From: Rosettibacter firmus
Lineage (GTDB): Bacteria > Bacteroidota > Ignavibacteria > Ignavibacteriales > Melioribacteraceae
DNA: 64,000 nucleotides
Direction of reading: 5' to 3'
Assembly (NCBI RefSeq): GCF_036860695.1
Contig: NZ_JAYKGJ010000003.1
Location: 286,750-350,749, forward strand
This document shows positions 9,590 through 18,287 of this stretch, one piece after another; the first letter of the stretch is position 1, and each line of letters opens with the position of its first letter. The translations under genes and the position numbers were made by a program. A model generated the notes under the pieces. That model was not told where the DNA came from, ran no database searches, and saw only the letters and a list, made by a program, of their open reading frames with translations.

Positions 9590-10966
9590 TCAAATTGTTC
9601 TTGAATATTTTGCTTTATCAATTTTTTGTTCGATATACCAGTCAAAATTCATAGCTATATTTCTTATTAAATATCTTCCCATTTCAGTAACAATCAATTT
9701 TCTATTTTTCAATTCAACCAGTCCATCTAAAATAAATTCATTCAGATTTTCAAGTGAGCGTTTGAAATAATTTTCAAACTCTATATTAAATTGTGTTTCG
9801 ACAGAAGAAAAATCAAGTTCAAAGTCGCACATAATTTTTGTTATTACATGTCTTCTTAACAAATCATCATCGCTTAAGTATATACCTCTTTCTGTAGGAA
9901 TAATCTCATCATTTAATTTATTGTAATATTCTTTTTCTTTTTTCACATTTTGAGCATAGCATCTACCCACCTGACTTATACTTGTAATTCCAAATCCATA
10001 AAGGTCACAACCTGCATGAGTACTATATCCCTGAAAATTTCGATATAACTTTTTTTCTTTGAGAGCTTTTGCAAGTTCGTCATCTGGTTTGGCAAAATGA
10101 TCCATCCCAATAAAAACATAACCAGCATGAGTAAGTTTTTCTGTAGTAGTTTTTAGGATTTGCAACTTTTCTTCCGGTCTGGGTAAATCTTCTGGTTTTA
10201 TCAATGCTTGATGTTTTTTAAGCCATGGCACATGAGCAAAATTAAAGACAGCAATTCTATCCGGTGATATATCAATAATTTTATCAACAGTTTCTGAGAA
10301 AGATTCTACAGTTTGAAAAGGGAGTCCATAGATTAAATCAATATTAATACTATGAAATTTTAATTCTCTTATCCATTGGATTACCTGTCTAGTCATATCT
10401 TCTGGTTGAATTCTATTAACAGCTTTTTGAACTTTTTCATTGAAATCCTGAACTCCCATACTAATTCTATTAAATCCATTATTTCTAAGAGCTTCGAGAT
10501 GTTCTTTTGTTAGACCTCTTGGATCAATTTCACAACCCTGTTCGGCATTCAAATCAATAATAAAACTTTTTTTGATATAAGAAATTAAATCAACTATTTC
10601 ATCTGGAGTAAGATGAGTGGGTGTTCCACCGCCCCAGTGAAGTTGTACAACTTTTCTTCCTTCAATAATATATGAGCGTAATAAATCAATTTCATTTTTT
10701 AAATAACTAAGGTATTCCTTAATTCTATCTCGATTTCTTGTTATTATCATATTACAACCGCAGAAATAACAAAGTGTATCACAATATGGAATATGAAAAT
10801 AGAGAGAAAGATCCGGCGGATTTTCTGCGTTATTAGTTCTTATAATTTCATCAAGATAATGTTCAGATGTAAATGATTCATTAAATTGTGGTGCTGTTGG
10901 ATAACTTGTATATCGCGGTCCCGGCTTATCATATTTTTTAATAAGATTTAAATCTATTTCAAACAT
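9590..10966 (-). CDS. hemN: Oxygen-independent coproporphyrinogen III oxidase (radical SAM)
   Basis: Anaerobic decarboxylation of coproporphyrinogen III to protoporphyrinogen IX. The typical start GPRYTSYPTAPQF is present, then the radical-SAM motif in HIPYCDTLCYFCGC (Cys-x3-Cys-x2-Cys near residues 62-69) and the SAM loop HWGGGTPTHLTP. Length 458 is that of true HemN, longer than HemW, and the C-terminal HemN domain is present. It lies in the hem run, 20 bp after hemE. Its presence says the heme pathway here works without oxygen at this step. Confidence 0.95.
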   Translation of the reverse strand: MFEIDLNLIKKYDKPGPRYTSYPTAPQFNESFTSEHYLDEIIRTNNAENPPDLSLYFHIPYCDTLCYFCGCNMIITRNRDRIKEYLSYLKNEIDLLRSYIIEGRKVVQLHWGGGTPTHLTPDEIVDLISYIKKSFIIDLNAEQGCEIDPRGLTKEHLEALRNNGFNRISMGVQDFNEKVQKAVNRIQPEDMTRQVIQWIRELKFHSINIDLIYGLPFQTVESFSETVDKIIDISPDRIAVFNFAHVPWLKKHQALIKPEDLPRPEEKLQILKTTTEKLTHAGYVFIGMDHFAKPDDELAKALKEKKLYRNFQGYSTHAGCDLYGFGITSISQVGRCYAQNVKKEKEYYNKLNDEIIPTERGIYLSDDDLLRRHVITKIMCDFELDFSSVETQFNIEFENYFKRSLENLNEFILDGLVELKNRKLIVTEMGRYLIRNIAMNFDWYIEQKIDKAKYSRTI

Positions 10967-10986
10967 ATATTTTCCCTTCCCATATT

Positions 10987-12027
10987 TTAATGAAATAATT
11001 TACTTTCTTCTTTTACTACTTCAACTAAATATTTTGCATGTTCTGGATTAACATCTGGTAATATTCCATGACCAAGATTAAAAACATGTCCACTTCCATT
11101 ACCAAAAGAATTCAAAATCATCAATGCTTCTTCTCTAATTTTTTCTTTTGATGCATACAATATAGCTGGATCTAAATTCCCCTGCAGTGCTACTTTTTTC
11201 CCAATTTCATTTTTTGCTTTTCCTAAATTAATTGTCCAATCGAGACCAAGTACATCTGCTCCGCAATTTGCTAATTTGTCCAGGCAATGAACTCCTTTAG
11301 CAAATACAATTACAGGTTGATTATCTCTTTTAATTTCTCCAATAACTTTAGAAATATATTGAAGAGAAAATTCTTCATAATCTTTTTCTGAGAGTAAACC
11401 TCCCCATGTATCAAAAATTTGAACTGCATCTGCACCAGCTTGAATTTGTGCAGTGAGATAATCTGCTACAACTTCGGATATTAGATTTAATAATTTATGT
11501 GCAAAATCTGGTTTATTAAAAATAAACTTTTTTATTTCAGAAAAATTTTTCGATCCACCACCTTCTACCATGTAAGTCATTAAAGTCCAGGGAGAACCAG
11601 AAAATCCAATAAGTGGAACTCTTCCATTCAATTCTTTTTTTGTAAGATTTATAGCATCAAGAACATATTTTAGTTTATGTGATGGATCAGGTTTAATTAA
11701 TTTATTAATATCATTTTCATTTCTAATAGGTTCATAAAGTTGTGGACCTTTACTCTCAACTATTTCGAGTTTCATTCCCATTGCTTCTGGTACAACAAGT
11801 ATATCAGAAAAAATTATTGCTGCATCAACTCCAAGAAAATCCACTGGTTGAATTGTAACCTCTGCAGCAAGTTCAGGTGTTTTACACATTGTAAGAAAAT
11901 CATACTTTTCTCTTACTTTTCTATATTCAGGTAAATATCTACCTGCCTGACGCATAATCCAAATTGGTGTTCTTTCTACTGGTTGCTTTTTACATGCTCT
12001 TAAGAACAAATCATTTTTTAATTGCAA
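10987..12027 (-). CDS. hemE: Uroporphyrinogen decarboxylase
   Basis: Removes four acetate carboxyl groups from uroporphyrinogen III. The signature RTPIWIMRQAGRYLPEYR sits near the N-terminus and the second motif GFSGSPWTLMTYMVEGGGS near residues 148-166. The frame extends to a TTG at 12046-12048, but a strong GGAGGA lies inside that extension, just before a second TTG (12025-12027). The shorter protein starts MQLKNDLFLRAC, matching how HemE proteins usually begin, so I chose it (346 residues). This would make hemE one of four hem genes here with TTG starts. Confidence 0.95.
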   Translation of the reverse strand: MQLKNDLFLRACKKQPVERTPIWIMRQAGRYLPEYRKVREKYDFLTMCKTPELAAEVTIQPVDFLGVDAAIIFSDILVVPEAMGMKLEIVESKGPQLYEPIRNENDINKLIKPDPSHKLKYVLDAINLTKKELNGRVPLIGFSGSPWTLMTYMVEGGGSKNFSEIKKFIFNKPDFAHKLLNLISEVVADYLTAQIQAGADAVQIFDTWGGLLSEKDYEEFSLQYISKVIGEIKRDNQPVIVFAKGVHCLDKLANCGADVLGLDWTINLGKAKNEIGKKVALQGNLDPAILYASKEKIREEALMILNSFGNGSGHVFNLGHGILPDVNPEHAKYLVEVVKEESKLFH

Positions 12028-12044
12028 AATTCCTCCATTAATTA

Positions 12045-12827
12045 TCAAACAAGATTTTTCGTTAGATTAAAATATTCAATTATTGCATCTGCTACTCCTT
12101 CAAGAGTATAAATTTTAGGAACAATATTAACATTTATTTGATTACTTTTTATCTCACTTTCTGTTGTTGGTCCAATAGCACATATAGTTACATTAGTAAA
12201 ATAATCCACAGGATCATTTATATTCATTAACTTCAAATAATTTTCGAATGAAGATGGACTTGTAAAAATAAAAACATCAGGCTTTCTTGAAGTTATTATT
12301 TTATACTCATCTTCTAATTCACTCAAATCGTTTACGACAACATCATAAATTGGAAGATTAATCACTTCTGCTCCAAGTTCAGTTAATCCTAATTTTAATT
12401 CTTCTCTTGAGAGTGCTGAACCAGGAATTAATATTTTTTTATTATCAATTCCAAATTGCGAAAACTTTTTTATCAAACCTTTAGCACTAAATTCTTCGGG
12501 TATTATGTGTATATAAATTCCATTTGCTCTACATTCTTCTGCAGTTGTTTTTCCTACAACAGCAATTTTTGTACGAGATAGATCAAGTTTATAGTCAGCT
12601 AAAATTTTTGCAAAAATTTTAACTGCATTAGCAGAAGTAAATACAATAAAATCATATTTAAGAGATTCGCTCATTAATTCATCAATAACTTCAGTTCCAT
12701 AAATAGGCTTTATTTTTATTGTTGGAAAGAATATTAATTCTGCTCCTTCATTAATTAACTTCATAAGTGAATTTTTAACTTCTAATCTGGATTTAGTAAC
12801 TAATATTAAATGATTTTTCAACTTCAA
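12045..12827 (-). CDS. hemD: Uroporphyrinogen-III synthase
   Basis: Closes hydroxymethylbilane to uroporphyrinogen III with inversion of ring D. The family is poorly conserved, but the 260-residue length, the two-lobed pattern and motifs such as FTSANAVKIF near residue 63, VVGKTTAEECRANG near 88, and IFTSPSSFENYL near 185 with a C-terminal AIGPTTESEIKS are typical. Position between hemC and hemE settles the call. The start is a TTG (12825-12827) with AGAAGG upstream. Confidence 0.9.
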   Translation of the reverse strand: MKLKNHLILVTKSRLEVKNSLMKLINEGAELIFFPTIKIKPIYGTEVIDELMSESLKYDFIVFTSANAVKIFAKILADYKLDLSRTKIAVVGKTTAEECRANGIYIHIIPEEFSAKGLIKKFSQFGIDNKKILIPGSALSREELKLGLTELGAEVINLPIYDVVVNDLSELEDEYKIITSRKPDVFIFTSPSSFENYLKLMNINDPVDYFTNVTICAIGPTTESEIKSNQINVNIVPKIYTLEGVADAIIEYFNLTKNLV

Positions 12828-12830
12828 TGT

Positions 12831-13769
12831 TTACCTTCTTTGTTGTAATATTTCTTTTAATACTTCAAAAGCTCCTGCTTTCAGCAAATCTTTTGCAAGT
12901 TGTTCTCCTAATTTTTCGGGATTATTTTTAGAACCACGAATTTTTTTTCTAAAAGTAACAGAGCCATCAATAGAAGCAATTATTGCATCAATATAAAGTC
13001 CATTTTGTTTAACCTGAGCAAAAGCTCCAATTGGAATCTGACATCCACCTTCTAAATATTTTAATAAAGCTCGTTCTGCTCTAATAGCAATAAATGTATT
13101 TTCATCATTAATATTTTTTAAAATTTCTTCTGCTAAAATATTCTTTTCATTAATTTCGATGCCTAAAGCTCCCTGTCCAACTGCAGGTAATATTTCATCT
13201 GTTGAAATAATTGATGATATATATTTATTCATTTTTAATCTTTCAATTCCAGCTCTTGCAAGAATAATTGCATCCCAATCAGATTTTAAGAATTTATCTA
13301 TTCTTGTAGGAACATTTCCGCGAAGTTCAACAACTTTTAAATCTGGTCTTAAATGTAAAAGTTGTGCTTTTCTTCTTAGAGAACCTGTTGCTACGATTGC
13401 TCCTTCTTTAAGATCATTAATGCTAATTCCTTTCTTTCTTGCAATTAAAACATCTTCAACGTTGTGACGTTTTGTTACAGCAGCCAATTTTAATCCAGCA
13501 GGAATTTCTGTTTGCAAATCTTTTAAACTATGAACTGCAATATCTATTGTTCCTTTAAGTAATTCTTTTTCGAGTTCTTTAGTAAATAAACCTTTATCCC
13601 CAATTTTTGAAAGAGCCACATCAAGAATTTTATCTCCTTTTGTTTTAATGATTTTTATATCAACAGAGAGATTTTTGTTTTTTCTTTCAAGTTCTTTTTT
13701 TACAAAATTTGCTTGCCATAGAGCAAGCTGGCTACCACGACTTCCAATTATTAATTTTTGTTTTTTCAA
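12831..13769 (-). CDS. hemC: Hydroxymethylbilane synthase (porphobilinogen deaminase)
   Basis: Polymerises four porphobilinogens into hydroxymethylbilane. The start RGSQLALWQANFV, the segment VVELRGNVPTRIDKF, and the dipyrromethane-cofactor cysteine in LEGGCQIPIGAFAQ near residue 245 are all present. Length 312 is normal. It begins at a TTG (13767-13769), two bases after the hemA stop codon, with AAGGGA upstream, so translation is probably coupled to hemA. Confidence 0.96.
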   Translation of the reverse strand: MKKQKLIIGSRGSQLALWQANFVKKELERKNKNLSVDIKIIKTKGDKILDVALSKIGDKGLFTKELEKELLKGTIDIAVHSLKDLQTEIPAGLKLAAVTKRHNVEDVLIARKKGISINDLKEGAIVATGSLRRKAQLLHLRPDLKVVELRGNVPTRIDKFLKSDWDAIILARAGIERLKMNKYISSIISTDEILPAVGQGALGIEINEKNILAEEILKNINDENTFIAIRAERALLKYLEGGCQIPIGAFAQVKQNGLYIDAIIASIDGSVTFRKKIRGSKNNPEKLGEQLAKDLLKAGAFEVLKEILQQRR

Positions 13770-13771
13770 AA

Positions 13772-15067
13772 CTATTCCCTTTTATTAGTTTCTTTTCCAT
13801 CAGATTTATTTATATCGAGCAAAAACAATTCTTTAATTATTGCAGTACGAGCTGCTACATCTTCTATGTTAATTCCAGATTCTGCTATTTCACGCAGTTT
13901 AACAGTAGGATTATGAAGTAATCTTCCTATTAATCTTCTTGTCATATCTTCAATTTTAGTATAATCTTCTGCACTCACCTTATTTTTAATTTTTTCAAGT
14001 TCATCATTTTTTATTTCGTCAAAAAATTCTCTTAGAGATTTAATAACTGGAACAACTTCAAGTGTATTGTACCAGCTAAAAAATTCTACCATCTCTTCCA
14101 TAATAATTTTTTCAACTTTTGGAATCTCATTTTTTCTTTTTGCAATATTCTGATCAACAATAACTTTCAAAGAATCCATATCGTGATAAAAAACATTTTC
14201 AATATTTTTTACTTCGGGATCGATGTCACGTGGTACTGCAATATCCATTAGAACCATTGGAGTTCCTTTTCTTTTCTTCATTGCATTATAAATATCATCT
14301 TTCGAAAGAATATAATCTGGAGCACTTGTAGCACTAATTATCACATCAAAATTATGAATGGATTCTTTTAAAGATTCAAAAGGAATAATATTGCCATTAA
14401 TTTTATTTGCAAGATCTTCGGCTCGTTTTAGTGTTCGATTAGAAATAGAAATTTTTCCAATTCCTTTATCTTTCAGATGAATAGCTGCAAGTTCACCTGT
14501 TTCGCCTGCTCCAATTACGAGTGCCGATTTTTTATCCAGTCCAGCAAATATTTTTTCGAGCACCTGAACTGCGGCATAACTTACAGTTACAGCTCCTTCG
14601 CCAATTGTTGTTTCTTTAATTGCTCTTTTACCTACCTTTAAGGCAGTATTGAATATTTTTCTTATAATAGTTCCAGTAAAGTTTAAGTCTTCTGATAATT
14701 CAAAAGCTTCTTTAACCTGTCCAAGAATCTGACTATCACCAATTACAAGAGAATCGATTCCAGATGCAACGGAAAAAATATGCTTAATAGCTCCGCAAGA
14801 AAAATATTTTGTAAAATTTTCTTCTTTAATATTCTCAACAGGTTTAAACTCGAGTAGTTTTGTTATAATCCGATTTGAATCCAGACTCTGATTTTTAGAT
14901 ATGCAGAAAATTTCTGTACGGTTACAGGTTGAAATAACAACACCTTCACTAAAATCATTTTTAAGAACTGGAATAAGTTCTATAATTTCATCTCGTGAAA
15001 GATGTAGTGCTTCCAGCAATTCAATTGGAGCTGTTTTATGATTTATTGAAATTCCTATCAAATTCAT
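13772..15067 (-). CDS. hemA: Glutamyl-tRNA reductase
   Basis: Reduces glutamyl-tRNA to glutamate-1-semialdehyde, the committed step of C5-pathway heme synthesis. NHKTAPIELLEALHLS near residue 9, the nucleophilic cysteine in VISTCNRTEIF near 50, the NADPH loop VIGAGETGELAAIHL near 189 and SATSAPDYIL near 251 are seen. Length 431 fits. The partner aminomutase hemL is not in the window. The gene follows a hemX/ccsA-like gene, a common arrangement. Confidence 0.96.
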   Translation of the reverse strand: MNLIGISINHKTAPIELLEALHLSRDEIIELIPVLKNDFSEGVVISTCNRTEIFCISKNQSLDSNRIITKLLEFKPVENIKEENFTKYFSCGAIKHIFSVASGIDSLVIGDSQILGQVKEAFELSEDLNFTGTIIRKIFNTALKVGKRAIKETTIGEGAVTVSYAAVQVLEKIFAGLDKKSALVIGAGETGELAAIHLKDKGIGKISISNRTLKRAEDLANKINGNIIPFESLKESIHNFDVIISATSAPDYILSKDDIYNAMKKRKGTPMVLMDIAVPRDIDPEVKNIENVFYHDMDSLKVIVDQNIAKRKNEIPKVEKIIMEEMVEFFSWYNTLEVVPVIKSLREFFDEIKNDELEKIKNKVSAEDYTKIEDMTRRLIGRLLHNPTVKLREIAESGINIEDVAARTAIIKELFLLDINKSDGKETNKRE

Positions 15068-15119
15068 ATTAGTTTTCTAAATTAATCCATTAATACAAAC
15101 ACTTAATCATTTTCATTAA

Positions 15120-15944
15120 TCAATAAAAAGAGTGGAATGTTTTTGAATATGTACTTGTAACAATTAATGAAATTAAAGTCAATAAAAATCCACACAAAGA
15201 AAAGATAATAACTTTCTTACCATACCATTTAGCTAAAATTTTACTAATTATTCCTGTTCCATAAGCCAGCCATACAAATGCAGTACCAACTAACTTGGGA
15301 TCAAAATAACTAAAATTCGGGAATGCTTCTGGAAGCCAGATTGCACCAATTACTATTGCAACAGATAAAAGAGCAAAACCAATTACAACTGAGTAAAAGC
15401 TTAACTTTTCCAGAATTTCTAAACTTGGTAATCGGTTAAATATCAAACCGAATTTATTATTCCTTAAATTTTTATAAAGAATTAAAAATAACAAACCATA
15501 AACAGCAGATATTGTAAATCCTGAATAACCAAGAATAGCACTAACTACATGAAGACCCAGCATTCGATTTCTTAAAACTTCCGGGACTACATAATTATTT
15601 TCCAGTGATAGTGAAGAAATGGTTTGAAATATTAAAGAAAACAGTACAATAAATGAACCGGTAGCTCGAATATCTGTTAGTAATTCAAGTATGAAATAAG
15701 AAAATGAAACAGAAAAAGCCAGCAACGAAAATATCTCGAATTTATTTGTAATAGGTGGATGATCAAATTCGACTGTTCTAATCATCAAATAAAATGCATG
15801 AATAAAAAGTGTAATAAATAGAAAAATCCTTTTAGAATTTTTAAATAAATTCTTTTCAGTAAAAAAATCATAAGTGTAAATTAAAAATACAATCAAATAC
15901 AAAAATGGAATTAAAATATTTAAACCATTTATTGTAGATATCAT
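15120..15944 (-). CDS. HemX/CcsA-like membrane protein, cytochrome c assembly family
   Basis: A 274-residue protein with about eight hydrophobic helices, upstream of hemA as in the hemX-hemA arrangement. It belongs by pattern to the CcsA/CcmC cytochrome c assembly family (LHVVSAILGYSGFTISAVYGLLFL in the middle). The tryptophan-rich heme-handling loop of true CcsA (WGxxWxWD) is degenerate: after GAIWLPEAFPNFSYFDPKL no WWD core is visible. So it could be a HemX that tunes HemA level, or a divergent heme handler for the cytochromes encoded just upstream. The family call is fairly sure, the role is not. Confidence 0.75.
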   Translation of the reverse strand: MISTINGLNILIPFLYLIVFLIYTYDFFTEKNLFKNSKRIFLFITLFIHAFYLMIRTVEFDHPPITNKFEIFSLLAFSVSFSYFILELLTDIRATGSFIVLFSLIFQTISSLSLENNYVVPEVLRNRMLGLHVVSAILGYSGFTISAVYGLLFLILYKNLRNNKFGLIFNRLPSLEILEKLSFYSVVIGFALLSVAIVIGAIWLPEAFPNFSYFDPKLVGTAFVWLAYGTGIISKILAKWYGKKVIIFSLCGFLLTLISLIVTSTYSKTFHSFY

Positions 15945-16013
15945 AATTATCTCTTTTTGTTTTATAAACCTAAAATAAGCTCCAATAATTCAAAATGAAA
16001 ATTACGTAAAAAT

Positions 16014-16045
16014 AAAAAAGCCGTCCCTTAAAAAGCAGAGACGGC
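16014..16045 (-). terminator. Rho-independent terminator of the multiheme cytochrome unit
   Basis: On the minus strand a 9-bp stem (GCCGTCTCT with AGGGACGGC, one G-U pair; arms 16037-16045 and 16020-16028), an 8-base loop and a run of six T. It ends the unit that finishes with the 9-heme lipoprotein gene and separates it from the hemX/hemA run. Confidence 0.85.
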
Positions 16046-16065
16046 CTATGTTATAGATATTTTTA

Positions 16066-17070
16066 TTAAAATAAATCAACTTTTCCATTTATATGTTTTG
16101 TTTTATCTACAATTTTACCATACTTATCAACTACGCCAACATGGCATGTACCGCATGATTTTAATTGAGATTCAATATGACCCTTAGGTGGTAAATCGTG
16201 ACAGGTTCCACAAGCAGCTTGAGATCCATCAACTTTATTCCATACCGGCTGAAAGTTATTGCCAGTAATTTTATCTTCAACATATGCAAACTGATAAGTA
16301 GAATTTTCCTTTTTGAATTCAAAATTTCCATGACAATAAGTATTACTGCATTTATAATCATTAAAATTATAAACTGGATTATCACCTAAAGAACTAAAAC
16401 TACCAAATACTACTTCTGCTCTTGGAGTATTATCAATATGACCACTTGAATTAAATTCAGATGGAATTGTATGACATTCATTACACTGAACTGCTTTTGC
16501 AATATCAGAATCTTTCAAATGAATTTCATGAGCACCCACACGAAAATCATCTGTAAGTATTGAACCATTTGTTGCTCTTGGTGGTGCTATTTTTGAAGCA
16601 TTATTAAAATCTCCGTGACAAGTATTGCATGCTTCTGGTCCTTTTGATTGCTTATGACAGCTATTACAGGTTGGGCTTGTAACTCCACCTGAATAATCTT
16701 TTCCGTGACACTGAGAGCATTTTGACAAATCCCAATTAATATTAGCTATAAATTTTCCATGAAACTTTTCTGATTCTAAATTATTAATTTCATTAGTATG
16801 TACAATAATAGATGAATGGCAATCAAGGCAACTTACTTTTGCAGTTCCACCAGAGAAATTTGCATCATGACATAGTTTACAGCCATCGAGTTTACCATCA
16901 ATTAATTTTTTACCATGAAACTCTTGAGAAGTTTTTACCAGAGCATCTTTTCCATGAACACTAAATTTTTCCGGTGGAGTAATATCATCCTGAATATCAC
17001 TACACGAAATGAAAATTAAATTCAATGCTGTAAACAAAATGAAATAAAATTTTATGTATTTCATATTCAA
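16066..17070 (-). CDS. Nine-heme c-type cytochrome lipoprotein (CxxxxCH/CxxCH type)
   Basis: A 334-residue protein with a lipoprotein signal (hydrophobic stretch ending LIFISCSD, lipobox cysteine near residue 23). It has eight CxxCH motifs (CKLCH, CLDCH, CSQCH, CNSCH, CNTCH, CNECH, CGTCH twice) and one CX4CH (CSNTYCH). The pairing of CX4CH with CxxCH is known from a repeat family first named in Geobacter. As the last gene of the unit and a predicted lipoprotein, it is a good candidate for the terminal outer-membrane-attached cytochrome. Twelve bases separate it from the 14-heme gene. Confidence 0.88.
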   Translation of the reverse strand: MNMKYIKFYFILFTALNLIFISCSDIQDDITPPEKFSVHGKDALVKTSQEFHGKKLIDGKLDGCKLCHDANFSGGTAKVSCLDCHSSIIVHTNEINNLESEKFHGKFIANINWDLSKCSQCHGKDYSGGVTSPTCNSCHKQSKGPEACNTCHGDFNNASKIAPPRATNGSILTDDFRVGAHEIHLKDSDIAKAVQCNECHTIPSEFNSSGHIDNTPRAEVVFGSFSSLGDNPVYNFNDYKCSNTYCHGNFEFKKENSTYQFAYVEDKITGNNFQPVWNKVDGSQAACGTCHDLPPKGHIESQLKSCGTCHVGVVDKYGKIVDKTKHINGKVDLF

Positions 17071-17082
17071 CCCAAAATTTTA

Positions 17083-18282
17083 TTATTTATGACAATAACC
17101 GCAAAAACCTACACCTTTAATTCCATTAGGTCTTGCATTGGCATCACGATGACATGTATAGCATACTGAATTTGCATCACTATGCCAATCTCCATCCTGA
17201 TCACTCATAAAGCTTCTTATATGAGTTTTGGGATTTGTACCTTTTATTCCATCATTATCAACATGGCATAAAATACAACTTGGGTCAGCACCTTGAATAT
17301 CATGGCAGGAAGTACACGATTCAATATCTCTTCTTGCAAGTTCTGCATGAAGTCCACCACCTGTTCCAACACCTATAGTAACAAAGTTCGATTTTCGATG
17401 AGATGCAGGCATTGTTCCTTCCATCGAAAAATCTCCAGATGCAGAGTTGTGGCATTCAGCACAAAATGTTTCAACCTGATGACATGTCTGGCATTCACTG
17501 GATTTATTATTAGCATCAACACCGTGTGTAAATCGATAATTTAAATCATGTACTCTGCTTAATTGTTGCTGTTTTGTATTATCAATAAACTTATGTGGTG
17601 AATAAGGAACATAAAAATCTTTTGCGGTATTGCTTTCTGTAATCATTGTTGTAGAGACATGACAGGTTTCGCAAAAATCATTATCGTGACACATCTGGCA
17701 CTCTGCATTTTCAGCATTAGCACTGAACTTATGAGATTTCATGAAATTAACCTGTTGATGATCCTGTGGAATTAAATTAACAGTAGAGATATGACACGTT
17801 TCACAATTATTTGTAGCAACACTTTGATTATTATGACAGGAAGCACATTGATTCATTTTTGGAAAAGCTGCTGCTGATTGAAAAGCATAATCAACTTCTT
17901 CTATTCCTTTGTGGCATACAATGCAATCCATCTTTTGATCGATAACATGCTTCTTATGATTAAATATTAACTCAGATTCTTTTTGAATAAGTTTTTCATT
18001 AACATCTTCGTAATGGCATGTATTACACTTATCTGTATCTTCAACATCGTGACAGGTTGCACATGCATCTTTTTCAGGTAATAATCGATCCTTTAAAGAT
18101 ATACTTTCAGCAGCTTTTGTGTGACATGTTGTGCACTCTGCAATTTCTTTATGCAATGAATGTGAAAATTTAATTATGTTCTTATTGGTTTTCTGTGGTT
18201 CTACTCTTTCATTTACCGCAGCAATTGTAAGAAAGATTGTAATTGAAAGAGCTATGGCTGCATAAAATATTTTTATTTTCAT
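17083..18282 (-). CDS. Fourteen-heme periplasmic or outer-membrane-associated c-type cytochrome
   Basis: A 399-residue protein with a short signal anchor or signal peptide (IFYAAIALSITIFLTIAA) and fourteen CxxCH motifs spread over the whole length, from CTTCH near residue 50 to CGYCH at the very C-terminus. Many extra histidines (FSHSLHKE, FNHKKH, PHKF) can serve as distal ligands, giving bis-His hemes as in electron-wire cytochromes. The gene lies 5 bp after the beta-barrel gene, so it may thread through or dock on that barrel, as MtrA does with MtrB. That pairing is inferred from order only. Confidence 0.88.
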   Translation of the reverse strand: MKIKIFYAAIALSITIFLTIAAVNERVEPQKTNKNIIKFSHSLHKEIAECTTCHTKAAESISLKDRLLPEKDACATCHDVEDTDKCNTCHYEDVNEKLIQKESELIFNHKKHVIDQKMDCIVCHKGIEEVDYAFQSAAAFPKMNQCASCHNNQSVATNNCETCHISTVNLIPQDHQQVNFMKSHKFSANAENAECQMCHDNDFCETCHVSTTMITESNTAKDFYVPYSPHKFIDNTKQQQLSRVHDLNYRFTHGVDANNKSSECQTCHQVETFCAECHNSASGDFSMEGTMPASHRKSNFVTIGVGTGGGLHAELARRDIESCTSCHDIQGADPSCILCHVDNDGIKGTNPKTHIRSFMSDQDGDWHSDANSVCYTCHRDANARPNGIKGVGFCGYCHK

Positions 18283-18287
18283 AATCT

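Noticed and set aside
13159..13467. 102-residue frame antisense to hemC
   Set aside because: It mirrors a strongly conserved gene and has no signal or family pattern.
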